A stretch of 64,000 nt of DNA from an uncultured Flavobacteriaceae bacterium. Lineage in GTDB: Bacteria > Bacteroidota > Bacteroidia > Flavobacteriales > Flavobacteriaceae. The notes beneath the pieces were generated by a model. The model did not search any database, was not told the DNA's origin, and saw only the letters and a program-made list of their open reading frames with translations. Positions within the stretch are counted from its first letter, which is position 1; the number at the start of each line of letters is the position of its first letter. This document shows, piece after piece, positions 35,041 through 42,764 of this stretch. The DNA is taken from the NCBI GenBank assembly GCA_947500435.1, contig CANMRV010000009.1, forward strand, positions 38,581-102,580, read 5' to 3'. Made by a program: the position numbers and the translations under genes.

Positions 35041-35151
35041 TGTCAGTTCGAGTGTTTTTTCGGAGTAAAACGGAGAAAAAATGTATCGAGAATCTGACTA
35101 ACTAGCAAGGTTCTCGATACATCACGCTGAAGCGTGACACTCGAACTGACA
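35041..35151. repeat. 111-bp palindromic element with 14-bp terminal inverted repeats
   Basis: The ends are TGTCAGTTCGAGTG (35041-35054) and its exact complement (35138-35151). An inner inverted repeat, ATGTATCGAGAA (35081-35092) and TTCTCGATACAT (35111-35122), adds a second stem. It is different in sequence from the element at 32329 but alike in length and plan. It is probably one of many copies in this genome. Confidence 0.82.
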
Positions 35152-35168
35152 TTCCAATTATAAAAGGT

Positions 35169-35678
35169 TCAATCAATAATATCCAATGCCCTCGAAAATT
35201 CTTCTTCAAACAACCAATTTTGCTCCTGCGTTAAGGTGTATATCTTTACAATTCTCTCCTTGAAATCAGGAAGTAATCCATTTATGGAAATATATTGAAC
35301 AGCTTCTGTAAAACTATTGGCCATGCTTTTATAAAACGAATCCGGTACATTTCTATCCAAGGAAAAAGACTGCGCTATTTCTAAATTAAAAAGCATTACA
35401 TCGGCCACCAAATGGGGTTCTACGCCTAGTTTATTAAAGTGTTTGATAAATTTCTGGGCTACAGAACGCCTTGCCTTCGGGCGTTTTCGTTTTAACGGGA
35501 AATATTCATTAGAAATCTTGGTCTTCGCCTGTTGAATCAATTTATCCTCCTTCGGGTTGAATGCAAAGTCATAGTACTCCTTTACTAAAGGAAAGCGTTG
35601 ATACAGATCTATTAACTGCTCTTCAAGCTCTTTCTTCTTTAGATCTTTTAAATATTTCTGTAAAGCTCTTTTGCTCAT
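35169..35678 (-). CDS. DUF6155 family protein
   Basis: This 169-residue, all-helical, soluble protein starts MSKRALQKYLKDLKKKELEEQL, which matches the DUF6155 N-terminus, and has a middle FNPKEDKLIQQAKTKISNEYF and a basic KRKRPKARRSV segment. The family is widespread in Flavobacteriia, with unknown role. The gene lies alone between two non-coding gaps. Confidence 0.82.
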   Translation of the reverse strand: MSKRALQKYLKDLKKKELEEQLIDLYQRFPLVKEYYDFAFNPKEDKLIQQAKTKISNEYFPLKRKRPKARRSVAQKFIKHFNKLGVEPHLVADVMLFNLEIAQSFSLDRNVPDSFYKSMANSFTEAVQYISINGLLPDFKERIVKIYTLTQEQNWLFEEEFSRALDIID

Positions 35679-35904
35679 ACTGCGATTTTGTCTTTCAAAA
35701 ATAGGATTTGGTTTTTAATTATTCGCTATGATGAAAACGCATCTCCAATTCCATCAAAATCCAAAACGGTGTAAGTGTCCTAAAGTAAAGGATTAACAAG
35801 GTTTTATAATAAATTATGTATAAGATTATCTATATGTCTTTGGAAAAGAGGGGATAAAAATGTATTATGATGTCTTGTAGAACACCGAAACACCAAAAAC
35901 ATAT

Positions 35905-36768
35905 ATGAGGCAACTAAAGATTATCAAGCAGGTAACGAATAGAGAATCAAAATCACTCGACAAGTACTTGCAGGATATCAGCAAAATCGATTTAATAAAT
36001 GCTGCGGAAGAAGTTGAATTAGCGCAGCGCATTCGTGAGGGTGACCAATGGGCCCTTGAAAAATTAACCACAGCTAACCTACGATTTGTAGTTTCAGTAG
36101 CAAAACAATATCAGAATCAGGGATTAAAACTTCCCGACTTAATAAATGAAGGTAATTTAGGTTTGGTAAAAGCAGCCAAGCGTTTTGATGAGACTAGAGG
36201 ATTTAAATTTATCTCTTACGCCGTTTGGTGGATTCGTCAATCTATCCTTCAAGCATTAGCAGAACAATCAAGAGTAGTTCGTTTACCATTGAACAAGATT
36301 GGTTCTATCAATAAAATCAAGAAGACGTTTTCATACCTAGAGCAGGCAAATGAGCGTCCGCCTTCTGCTGAGGAAATCGCTAAGGAATTAGAAATGACCG
36401 TAAGCGAAGTAAAGCAGTCGATGAAAAATTCAGGAAGGCACGTATCTATGGATGCGCCACTTCGTGAAGGTGAGGATTCGAACTTGTACGATGTATTGCG
36501 ATCAGGAGAGTCGCCAAGACCTGATAAAGATTTAATGCAACAATCATTGAACATTGAGATTGTTCGTGCATTGGAAACCTTGTCTCCACGCGAAGCCGAT
36601 GTCGTAAAATTGTATTACGGAATTGGAGATCAACAATCGATGACTTTGGCTGAAATTGGACAAACTTTTGACTTAACGCGTGAGCGCGTACGTCAGATTC
36701 GTGAAAAAGCGATTCGTAAGTTGCGTCACAATTCAAGAAGTAAATTATTGAAGACCTATTTAGGGTAA
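35905..36768 (+). CDS. rpoD: Primary RNA polymerase sigma factor RpoD/SigA
   Basis: This 287-residue sigma factor is of the short type used as the housekeeping sigma in Bacteroidota. It starts MRQLKIIKQVTNRES; region 1.2 follows (SLDKYLQDISKIDLINA), region 2 (NLRFVVSVAKQYQ, LPDLINEGNLGLVKAAKRFDE, FISYAVWWIRQSI), region 3 and region 4 (LSPREADVVKLYYG, LTRERVRQIREKAIRKLR). Bacteroidota RpoD recognises TTG and TAnnTTTG promoter elements. It is followed by a strong terminator at 36788-36827. Confidence 0.97.
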   Translation: MRQLKIIKQVTNRESKSLDKYLQDISKIDLINAAEEVELAQRIREGDQWALEKLTTANLRFVVSVAKQYQNQGLKLPDLINEGNLGLVKAAKRFDETRGFKFISYAVWWIRQSILQALAEQSRVVRLPLNKIGSINKIKKTFSYLEQANERPPSAEEIAKELEMTVSEVKQSMKNSGRHVSMDAPLREGEDSNLYDVLRSGESPRPDKDLMQQSLNIEIVRALETLSPREADVVKLYYGIGDQQSMTLAEIGQTFDLTRERVRQIREKAIRKLRHNSRSKLLKTYLG

Positions 36769-36787
36769 TTTTCAAATCGTTTAAAAT

Positions 36788-36827
36788 AAAAAGCTCATCA
36801 ACAAGAACGTTGATGAGCTTTTTATTT
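36788..36827 (+). terminator. Intrinsic terminator after rpoD
   Basis: A perfect 15-bp stem (36788-36802 with 36809-36823) with a 6-nt loop and T-rich outgoing sides on both strands. It can also serve the convergent gene at 36839-38347. Confidence 0.93.
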
Positions 36828-36838
36828 AATTCTGATTT

Positions 36839-38347
36839 CTACTTGGTGTCTCCTGTAGTAGAACTTTCCTGTTTCCAATTGAATTTTGAGATATTTACTA
36901 TGCCGTCTTCATGATTTGTGTCTATGGTAACAATTCCATGATGCGTAATATTTGACGTGATCACTAATTTTTTTTCTAAACCAATTTTGGAGTCAATAAA
37001 TTTTTGAAATTCAGTATTTAAGGAATACGCCATAAGAGTCTCCAATTCAAATGCGATTTTTTTACCAAAAGCTTCTTTAATAGAATATGTGGTAATCAGT
37101 TTATTAGAATTCAGATTCGCATAAATTAAAAAGGCATTTCTCTTGAGACCTCCTAAGTCTTTCTTAGAAGTAATTTCTCCATTCGTTTTATTGACTTTAA
37201 CCACAGATACATAGTCATTTCCGACGTCAGCTAATGCAATACCTAAACTAACTCCCGTATCAACAAGTCTTATCGTGGTAACAATCTCTTTAAAGCCTTC
37301 CCCTTTTTTCTGGTTTGTTGGTTGCTCATAACTTTTAGACCATATTTTTTTTCCCGTATAATCAAATTTATCTAACATGAATACACACTTATTTTTTGTT
37401 TTGCGATCTCCTGAAACAATTCCATAAGTATAGTATGCTTTATTAACCAAATCATTATATACATTACCAGATGAGATATGTCGTGGCATGGTGAAGGATT
37501 TATTTTCCATACCTGTATCTCCACGAACTCTAACGATTACTTCTTTATAAGCCTCTAATCCAGTTTCGGCTCGCTTATATCTGAGTCTTTTATCTTCAAT
37601 CTGATTTTTTAGTATTCTAGTTTCTTGTAGAACACCTTCATAGTTATATAAGGATAAAATGTATTCCACTTGTGAAGGATAATCGTCTTTGTCATCAAGC
37701 TTGGAATATTTTTTAGTTAACAAAGTGAAATTTTCATTTGAATGCTCTATATACTCATGTTTGTATACAGAATCTTCTTTATCAGGATTTTCCTCTGTAA
37801 GTTTAAAATCTTTATATATTAATTCAAAAGTCTTCAAATCACGTCTCAAAAGTTTATAGGCTCTCTCCTCCTTCTTTTTTAGAAGTTTATTTTCTTGCTC
37901 ATAACCAAGGGCTATATAATAGTCTTTACTAACAAAATCACTTAGCAATGTAAATTCTTCAGGAATCCAATCCTCTCCTTCAAAGCTTTGAGTAGTGCCA
38001 TCTTGATTCAAAACATTTGATGGGTCATCAACACTCCAATTAAAAACTTTAGAAGATTGATAGAGAAATTTCTCCCCTTCAAGAGAATTCTTTCTAATCA
38101 CAAATAGCTCATCATGTTTAAATGTTAAATCAGCTTCTAGAGATTCTTTGTTGAACCTGGTGAATTCTGCTTCTTTCGATTTAGTTGAGGCTATCTTTTT
38201 ATAGGTGCTAATATGTGGACTTCCATCAGCGGTAAAGCCAAAGCCAGATATCTTCAGGTCTTCAGAAATTGTTATACTTTTTTCTACATCTTGAGCAGCT
38301 ATGGTGCTAAGAGCGAAGAGAGTTATGATAGTTACTAGTTTTTTCAT
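36839..38347 (-). CDS. Secreted hypothetical protein
   Basis: This is a 502-residue protein when started at ATG 38347, which places a signal peptide (MKKLVTIITLFALSTIAAQ) at the N-terminus; a longer frame upstream is less likely. The rest is Lys/Glu-rich with repeated strand-turn patterns (for example FDYTGKKIWSKSY and YNYEGVLQETRIL), which could be a beta-propeller-like fold. No family is recognised. It is probably periplasmic or secreted. The gene converges with rpoD. Confidence 0.75.
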   Translation of the reverse strand: MKKLVTIITLFALSTIAAQDVEKSITISEDLKISGFGFTADGSPHISTYKKIASTKSKEAEFTRFNKESLEADLTFKHDELFVIRKNSLEGEKFLYQSSKVFNWSVDDPSNVLNQDGTTQSFEGEDWIPEEFTLLSDFVSKDYYIALGYEQENKLLKKKEERAYKLLRRDLKTFELIYKDFKLTEENPDKEDSVYKHEYIEHSNENFTLLTKKYSKLDDKDDYPSQVEYILSLYNYEGVLQETRILKNQIEDKRLRYKRAETGLEAYKEVIVRVRGDTGMENKSFTMPRHISSGNVYNDLVNKAYYTYGIVSGDRKTKNKCVFMLDKFDYTGKKIWSKSYEQPTNQKKGEGFKEIVTTIRLVDTGVSLGIALADVGNDYVSVVKVNKTNGEITSKKDLGGLKRNAFLIYANLNSNKLITTYSIKEAFGKKIAFELETLMAYSLNTEFQKFIDSKIGLEKKLVITSNITHHGIVTIDTNHEDGIVNISKFNWKQESSTTGDTK

Positions 38348-38504
38348 GGTATGTAAATGGTTAGGTTGGTTACAAACATTAACTAATGATAAATCATGTT
38401 TTGGACTTTGAGGTGTTTTTTTATAAAATAAATCTCCCATGTAGAACGTATACACTTCATAAATAGTGTTCTAGATGAGTTATTACGAAGTTCTACGAGA
38501 ATTT

Positions 38505-38554
38505 TCAATTCAAAAACAAAAAAGCGCCTTAACACTAATGTTGAGGCGCTTTTG
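38505..38554 (-). terminator. Intrinsic terminator after 32-residue micro-protein pair
   Basis: A stem of 14 bp with one G-T pair (38521-38534 with 38539-38552) and a 4-nt loop is followed on the minus strand by a long T-run. It lies 18 bp after the last micro-protein stop, so it closes that transcript. Confidence 0.87.
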
Positions 38555-38572
38555 TATAAAGGGAACTACCGT

Positions 38573-38671
38573 TTAAGAATAGTTCAATTTATTGATTTCG
38601 TAATCGGTTAAGATTTCATTTAAACTTTCAATAAAGTTTAAATACGCTGCGTTGTCTGAGTTCTGTGCCAT
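38573..38671 (-). CDS. Micro-protein of 32 residues, copy A
   Basis: This ATG-started, TAA-ended ORF codes exactly 32 residues, starting MAQNSDNAAYL and ending INKLNYS. It aligns without gaps to the upstream ORF at 38704-38802: Y10, L11, F13, L17-N18-E19-I20-L21, E25, L29 and Y31 are the same. The middle is an amphipathic, acidic helix. There is no signal peptide or membrane segment. The A-rich, purine-poor leader and a strong terminator support a real transcript. The function is unknown; the paralogous pair was probably made by duplication. Confidence 0.6.
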   Translation of the reverse strand: MAQNSDNAAYLNFIESLNEILTDYEINKLNYS

Positions 38672-38703
38672 GATTTGGGGTTTTTAATTTTGTAAAACGT
38701 AAA

Positions 38704-38802
38704 CTACATATAGTCTAACTCTGCTAATTCGTTTACACTTAAAATTTCATTTAATTCTTGTAGGAAGGTTAGGTACTCCTCGCCGTAGGTATCGTAAAGC
38801 AT
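38704..38802 (-). CDS. Micro-protein of 32 residues, copy B
   Basis: This ATG-started, TAG-ended ORF is the same length as copy A, 32 nt upstream of it. It starts MLYDTYGEEYL, shares the LNEIL core and ends LAELDYM. Acidic residues outnumber basic ones clearly. Nine to ten of the 32 positions are identical in a gapless alignment, including all the hydrophobic positions that would form one face of a helix. This pattern is unlikely by chance in two adjacent ORFs. No known family fits; a small regulatory or leader-type peptide is conceivable. Confidence 0.6.
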   Translation of the reverse strand: MLYDTYGEEYLTFLQELNEILSVNELAELDYM

Positions 38803-39259
38803 AGTAGTTTAGTTTTGGTTAAGTTTATTGCGTTTGGGTTTTCAATAATTCTTTCTCAATATCTCTATAACGTTCTGAGAAAACAATTAATTGTGGTGAA
38901 CCCTTAAATTTTTGTTGCGAAAGAAGTTAATTAAATAGGCAAGATTATAAAAGATGAAAATATCGGATGTAGTTCGTCGATGTTTTTGACAGCTTTGATT
39001 TTGACCTCCCTCTTATTTTCATCTACCCAAACCCTAAAGCGATTGAAAATTAGGATAGAGCTTAAAAAGTTCTTCTAAAGAGTTAGGGCAAAGACTTTTT
39101 TTGACAACTAATCTGCCTACTATTTTAGGGAGTAAGAAATCACCTCTTAATGCTTCTAATTCCTTGACTTTACAGCAATAACAAGCACTTAAATACGTTG
39201 TTTATTCATCAAGTTCCAAGAAAGTTGAAACGAAGCTTTCTCCCAAATTGAATTCCCAA
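38803..39259. other. Intergenic region with possible gene remnant
   Basis: About 450 bp lie between the 32-residue micro-proteins and the ILEI-GDPD gene. On the minus strand, at about 38950-39190, two reading frames in succession have protein-like composition (one with SLEELFKLYPNF, the next with RFRVWVDENKREV) but are separated by a frameshift and have no start codon. This could be the trace of a decayed gene, or chance. A clear promoter for either side was not found. Confidence 0.4.
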
Positions 39260-40567
39260 ATGAAAATAACCGCGTACACTACCGTTCAAAGAGTAACAAG
39301 AGGCCTCCTTTATGTTTTAATAAGTTTCGGCTTCATACAAACAGCAACTGCTTATACCCCAATTGACGCATTTACAGCTATTCCTTTAGAATCGCCTATT
39401 GTTGAATTGAATAGCAATAGTTTTAATGCAAAGAAAGGAAGTAGTTTTACCATCGCTGGTCAAACCGAATCAGCAGGCCGCGGATTGACCATCATTCATC
39501 TTAATACTTCCAAGAAGTTTGAACATAGGACTTTCGATACGCATTCCAATCCCGAGGCAGCGGAAAAAATGGTTGAAGTTTTAGGAAAAATGCTAAAGAC
39601 GAATTCCAAGTTTGCGATTTTGGCTCATGATTCCGCTGCAAAGAGCTTGGTAAAGGAATCCGGGAAATTAGCCGAATTAGGATTCTTAAAACTCAGCACT
39701 TTAAAAAGCAGGCAGGCTTATATTATGCACAACTTCAAAGGTCAAATCTTTGAAAGTGTTGATGATATCACTGCAACTGCCAAATTGAATATTCCTGAGA
39801 ATATAGCTGATACCAAAATTTACTTTCCCAAAATACGTTATGAATTTGAGCCTAACAACAATCGTTATATAGCACACGCAGGTGGAGAAGTAAACGGAAT
39901 CAAGTCCACCAACACCAAAGATGCCTTAGACCAGAACTACAAAAAAGGCTTTCGTCTTTTTGAACTAGATATCATAGAAACTTCGGATGGAAAGCTAGTC
40001 GCTGCACACGACTGGAAGATGTGGGCACGATTTACGGATTACTCCGGAGCACTTCCGCCAAGTCATGCGGAGTTCATGAAGCATAAGATATACGGGGATT
40101 ATACTACACTAGATTTAAAAGGAATCAATGCCTGGTTTGCAGCACACCCAGATGCCACACTTGTTACCGATAAGGTAAACGACCCTGTTGCTTTTGCGAA
40201 TCAGTTTGTAGACAAAGACAGATTGGTGATGGAGCTCTTTAGTCAAATGGCGATTGAAGAAGCTTCTAGAAATGGTATACAGCCCATGATTTCTCAGACC
40301 CCGTTGATGAAATTACAAGGTGACAAAATCAATTACCTTCAAGTCAATAATGTAAAATATGTTGCCCTTTCCCGAAGAATTATTGCTAACGCAACGAAGT
40401 TGATGCTGCAGTTAAAGGAAGCTGGCATTAAGGTATACGTCTACAATGTCAACTTTGACCCTGGTAAAGATGAAAAGTACGTTCAAGAAAATGAAATCGG
40501 ATTGGTGTATGGCATGTACGCTGATAAGTGGGTATTTGATTCAGTGCAAAAGGGATTGTCGAAATAA
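39260..40567 (+). CDS. Fusion of ILEI/PANDER (FAM3-like) domain and glycerophosphodiester phosphodiesterase domain
   Basis: This is a 435-residue protein with ATG at 39260 (a TTG 12 nt upstream is less likely). A signal peptide runs to about residue 31. Residues ~48-175 match the ILEI/PANDER domain of animal FAM3 cytokines: a GRGLTIIHLN strand, a FDTHSNPEAAEKM helix, FAILAHDSAAKSL, LGFLKLSTLKSRQAY and a final FKG. Residues ~203-435 form a GDPD-like barrel with H206 (IAHAGG), E235-L-D237 and H250 (VAAHDW), the usual catalytic set. It probably acts outside the cytosol on a phosphodiester. Bacterial ILEI domains are known, but the fusion to GDPD is unusual. No operon partner is present. Confidence 0.82.
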   Translation: MKITAYTTVQRVTRGLLYVLISFGFIQTATAYTPIDAFTAIPLESPIVELNSNSFNAKKGSSFTIAGQTESAGRGLTIIHLNTSKKFEHRTFDTHSNPEAAEKMVEVLGKMLKTNSKFAILAHDSAAKSLVKESGKLAELGFLKLSTLKSRQAYIMHNFKGQIFESVDDITATAKLNIPENIADTKIYFPKIRYEFEPNNNRYIAHAGGEVNGIKSTNTKDALDQNYKKGFRLFELDIIETSDGKLVAAHDWKMWARFTDYSGALPPSHAEFMKHKIYGDYTTLDLKGINAWFAAHPDATLVTDKVNDPVAFANQFVDKDRLVMELFSQMAIEEASRNGIQPMISQTPLMKLQGDKINYLQVNNVKYVALSRRIIANATKLMLQLKEAGIKVYVYNVNFDPGKDEKYVQENEIGLVYGMYADKWVFDSVQKGLSK

Positions 40568-40662
40568 CACATGAGTATCTGAGTTTCTCATTATAGGATA
40601 AATTTGTTCTAACTTTCCATTGTTTGTCATTTTGAAAACATTTTGCAAAGGCTAAAATCAAC

Positions 40663-41379
40663 ATGAAAAAGTTTATTGGAATACTATTGTTGAGTTTGAC
40701 TGTTTCCTGCAATAAGTTTGACAACGGCTACCCCCAATACGTTTCCCTATCAGAATCATATATGCCAATTAAACATTGTCATTCGAAAGAAGTTCAGGAC
40801 TTAAAAAACTTGCCAAGACACACACAAGACTTCCTAACGTCTCATTTAATTCAAAAACTGGGAACTACCTATTTTCATCAATTAAAATTCAATGATGGAA
40901 AAATTTTTTCTGACCAAGTCATAGAACACCCTGAAAATTTAAAGGACTTGTTTGGAGAAAACCCAGTAAAAGAAAATTGTTATGAACAATATGATTATCC
41001 ATTGTACTCATTATCATATAGTTTCGATTTAAAGGAGATGGGCATTGAAAAAATCAGACTCAATCTAATTTTGGACAAGAAACACAAAATAATAAAGGAT
41101 ATAGAACATGAAAAGATTGAGTTTGAAAATGTTCATTTTCCAATAGACTCTGTTCAATTACAACTAGAGAAGAGAAATATTTCGAGTAAAAATTTAAAAA
41201 TTTATTTGGGTTTTGATAGTGAATCCAAAACATTCACTTGGAATACATATACTGTAATAAGTGAAGGTAGCATAGCTGGACCTAGCTGTTTTCCTGAATA
41301 CAAATATCATTTTAAAATGGATTCAAAAACTGGGAAAGTCACAAAAATCAGCAACAGAAAACAGGGAGTTTTCAATTAG
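40663..41379 (+). CDS. Hypothetical lipoprotein
   Basis: This 238-residue protein has a lipobox ending in Cys16 (LLSLTVSC). The mature part is rich in Lys, Asp, Phe and Tyr, with alternating strands, and has cysteines near residues 39, 106 and 210. No family is recognised. It is a single gene in the space between the ILEI-GDPD gene and the YaiO operon; codon use is AT-rich and somewhat unlike the neighbours. It is probably attached to the outer membrane. Confidence 0.72.
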   Translation: MKKFIGILLLSLTVSCNKFDNGYPQYVSLSESYMPIKHCHSKEVQDLKNLPRHTQDFLTSHLIQKLGTTYFHQLKFNDGKIFSDQVIEHPENLKDLFGENPVKENCYEQYDYPLYSLSYSFDLKEMGIEKIRLNLILDKKHKIIKDIEHEKIEFENVHFPIDSVQLQLEKRNISSKNLKIYLGFDSESKTFTWNTYTVISEGSIAGPSCFPEYKYHFKMDSKTGKVTKISNRKQGVFN

Positions 41380-41417
41380 TGCGAAAAACTATTCACTTCA
41401 AATTGAACTCTGAATTT

Positions 41418-42764
41418 TTAAAACTTCACTTGATAGGTCAACCCTGCAGAAACGCCAAAAAAGTATTTGCCAGCAGCGAATGCAAATTCTTGGCGGGTTA
41501 CGCCCATGTTAGCACGATAGGAATTCGTAGTGCTCTTGCCTGTAAATTGATACTCAAAGCTTAGACGCTGAGATTCAACGTACAGCAGTGTTTCTGCTAA
41601 CAATTCATCACCTGAAATCAGTTGGCGTAGTTCGGGTGAATAGCCCATGCCGACATTTATTCCGAAGAAATTTTCGGCATCCTTTAGATATTTACGAACG
41701 AGTAGATTACCGGATACTCCGATTAAATCGTTTTCTTTCGGACGGATATAAGAACGCAGAGAGAAATAGTAATTTCCTCTATAATGCCCAATAGAATTGG
41801 TAAAAACAGTTACATTTCTCGTAGCGAAACTAATATAACGTCCACCAGCGGAAAACTCCATGGCTCCTGGTAGGTTGACATATAAATCACCCCCCATTTT
41901 ATGGTTAGGATAAATTGAAGCATTGGAATACCCATAGTTTAAATAAGCATAAAAACGCTTGGAGAATTTGGGATAGAAATCCAAATCATATTGTACTCCA
42001 TGTTGACCGTTACGGTTGCTATAGTTGATTCTAGGAATCAAACTTCCTGCTTGGGTTTGTCTTCTGAGGGACACACTCGAATAAATCGCAGGGTCGTAGC
42101 GCTGGTCAAATACGGTAAATGCATTTCTAATGGCAATCCGATTGTTTAGTGCTTCTTTGGCTACAGGTGTTTTAGCTTCATTAGTATTTTCGCGTTGTGT
42201 TTCTTTCTCGTCAGATTTTATTTCTTTTTCCGCTGGAGTGTTTTTTTTCTTTGCTTTCTTTTTAGAAGCTTTTGTTTTAAGAGGCGATTTTGTGTTGTGC
42301 CATCCCAATTCAGGGTATTTTTTGTTCTGAATTCGCTCCATTGCAATTTTACGTAACCTTTCGACTTCAGTATTACTCTTTAGGTAGAACAATGCTTTGT
42401 TTGACAATCCTAACGCTGTGGCATTTTGGTTCGCATATAATTCATTCTTTATGGCTGAAATCCAAACGGCGCTATTTGTTCTTTCGACGGATGTTACTTT
42501 ATTGAATTCATCTCTTGCTTTAACGTATTGACCACTCCAGCTATAGGTGCTGGCCAATAAGGCACGCGCTTCTAAATCCTTAGGATTCTTGGATACCACT
42601 TGAACAAGTATATCCTTAGCTGGTCTATGTTTTCCTTCGTAGGCAAGATTATGTGCCTTGGCATATGGAGTTTCGTTGACATCATTGTAAGCCACATCTT
42701 GACCTCTGCCAAAAAAGCAAAGCAATCCGAAGAACAAAATAGGTATGGTGTTTTTAAGGGACAT
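41418..42764 (-). CDS. YaiO family outer membrane protein with N-terminal TPRs
   Basis: This 448-residue protein has a signal peptide of ~20 residues (LCFFGRG), two to three TPR-like repeats (about 28-135, for example AHNLAYEGKHRPAKDILVQVV and LEARALLASTYSWSGQYVKARDEF), a Lys/Glu-rich linker (about 160-195) and a C-terminal beta-barrel (about 205-448) that ends VSAGLTYQVKF. YaiO in E. coli lies beside a family 2 glycosyltransferase gene (yaiP). TPR plus barrel is also the plan of the polymer exporters PgaA and BcsC, so it may be the exit pore of this operon. It is the last of six genes; its ATG shares one base with the stop of the gene before it. Confidence 0.87.
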   Translation of the reverse strand: MSLKNTIPILFFGLLCFFGRGQDVAYNDVNETPYAKAHNLAYEGKHRPAKDILVQVVSKNPKDLEARALLASTYSWSGQYVKARDEFNKVTSVERTNSAVWISAIKNELYANQNATALGLSNKALFYLKSNTEVERLRKIAMERIQNKKYPELGWHNTKSPLKTKASKKKAKKKNTPAEKEIKSDEKETQRENTNEAKTPVAKEALNNRIAIRNAFTVFDQRYDPAIYSSVSLRRQTQAGSLIPRINYSNRNGQHGVQYDLDFYPKFSKRFYAYLNYGYSNASIYPNHKMGGDLYVNLPGAMEFSAGGRYISFATRNVTVFTNSIGHYRGNYYFSLRSYIRPKENDLIGVSGNLLVRKYLKDAENFFGINVGMGYSPELRQLISGDELLAETLLYVESQRLSFEYQFTGKSTTNSYRANMGVTRQEFAFAAGKYFFGVSAGLTYQVKF

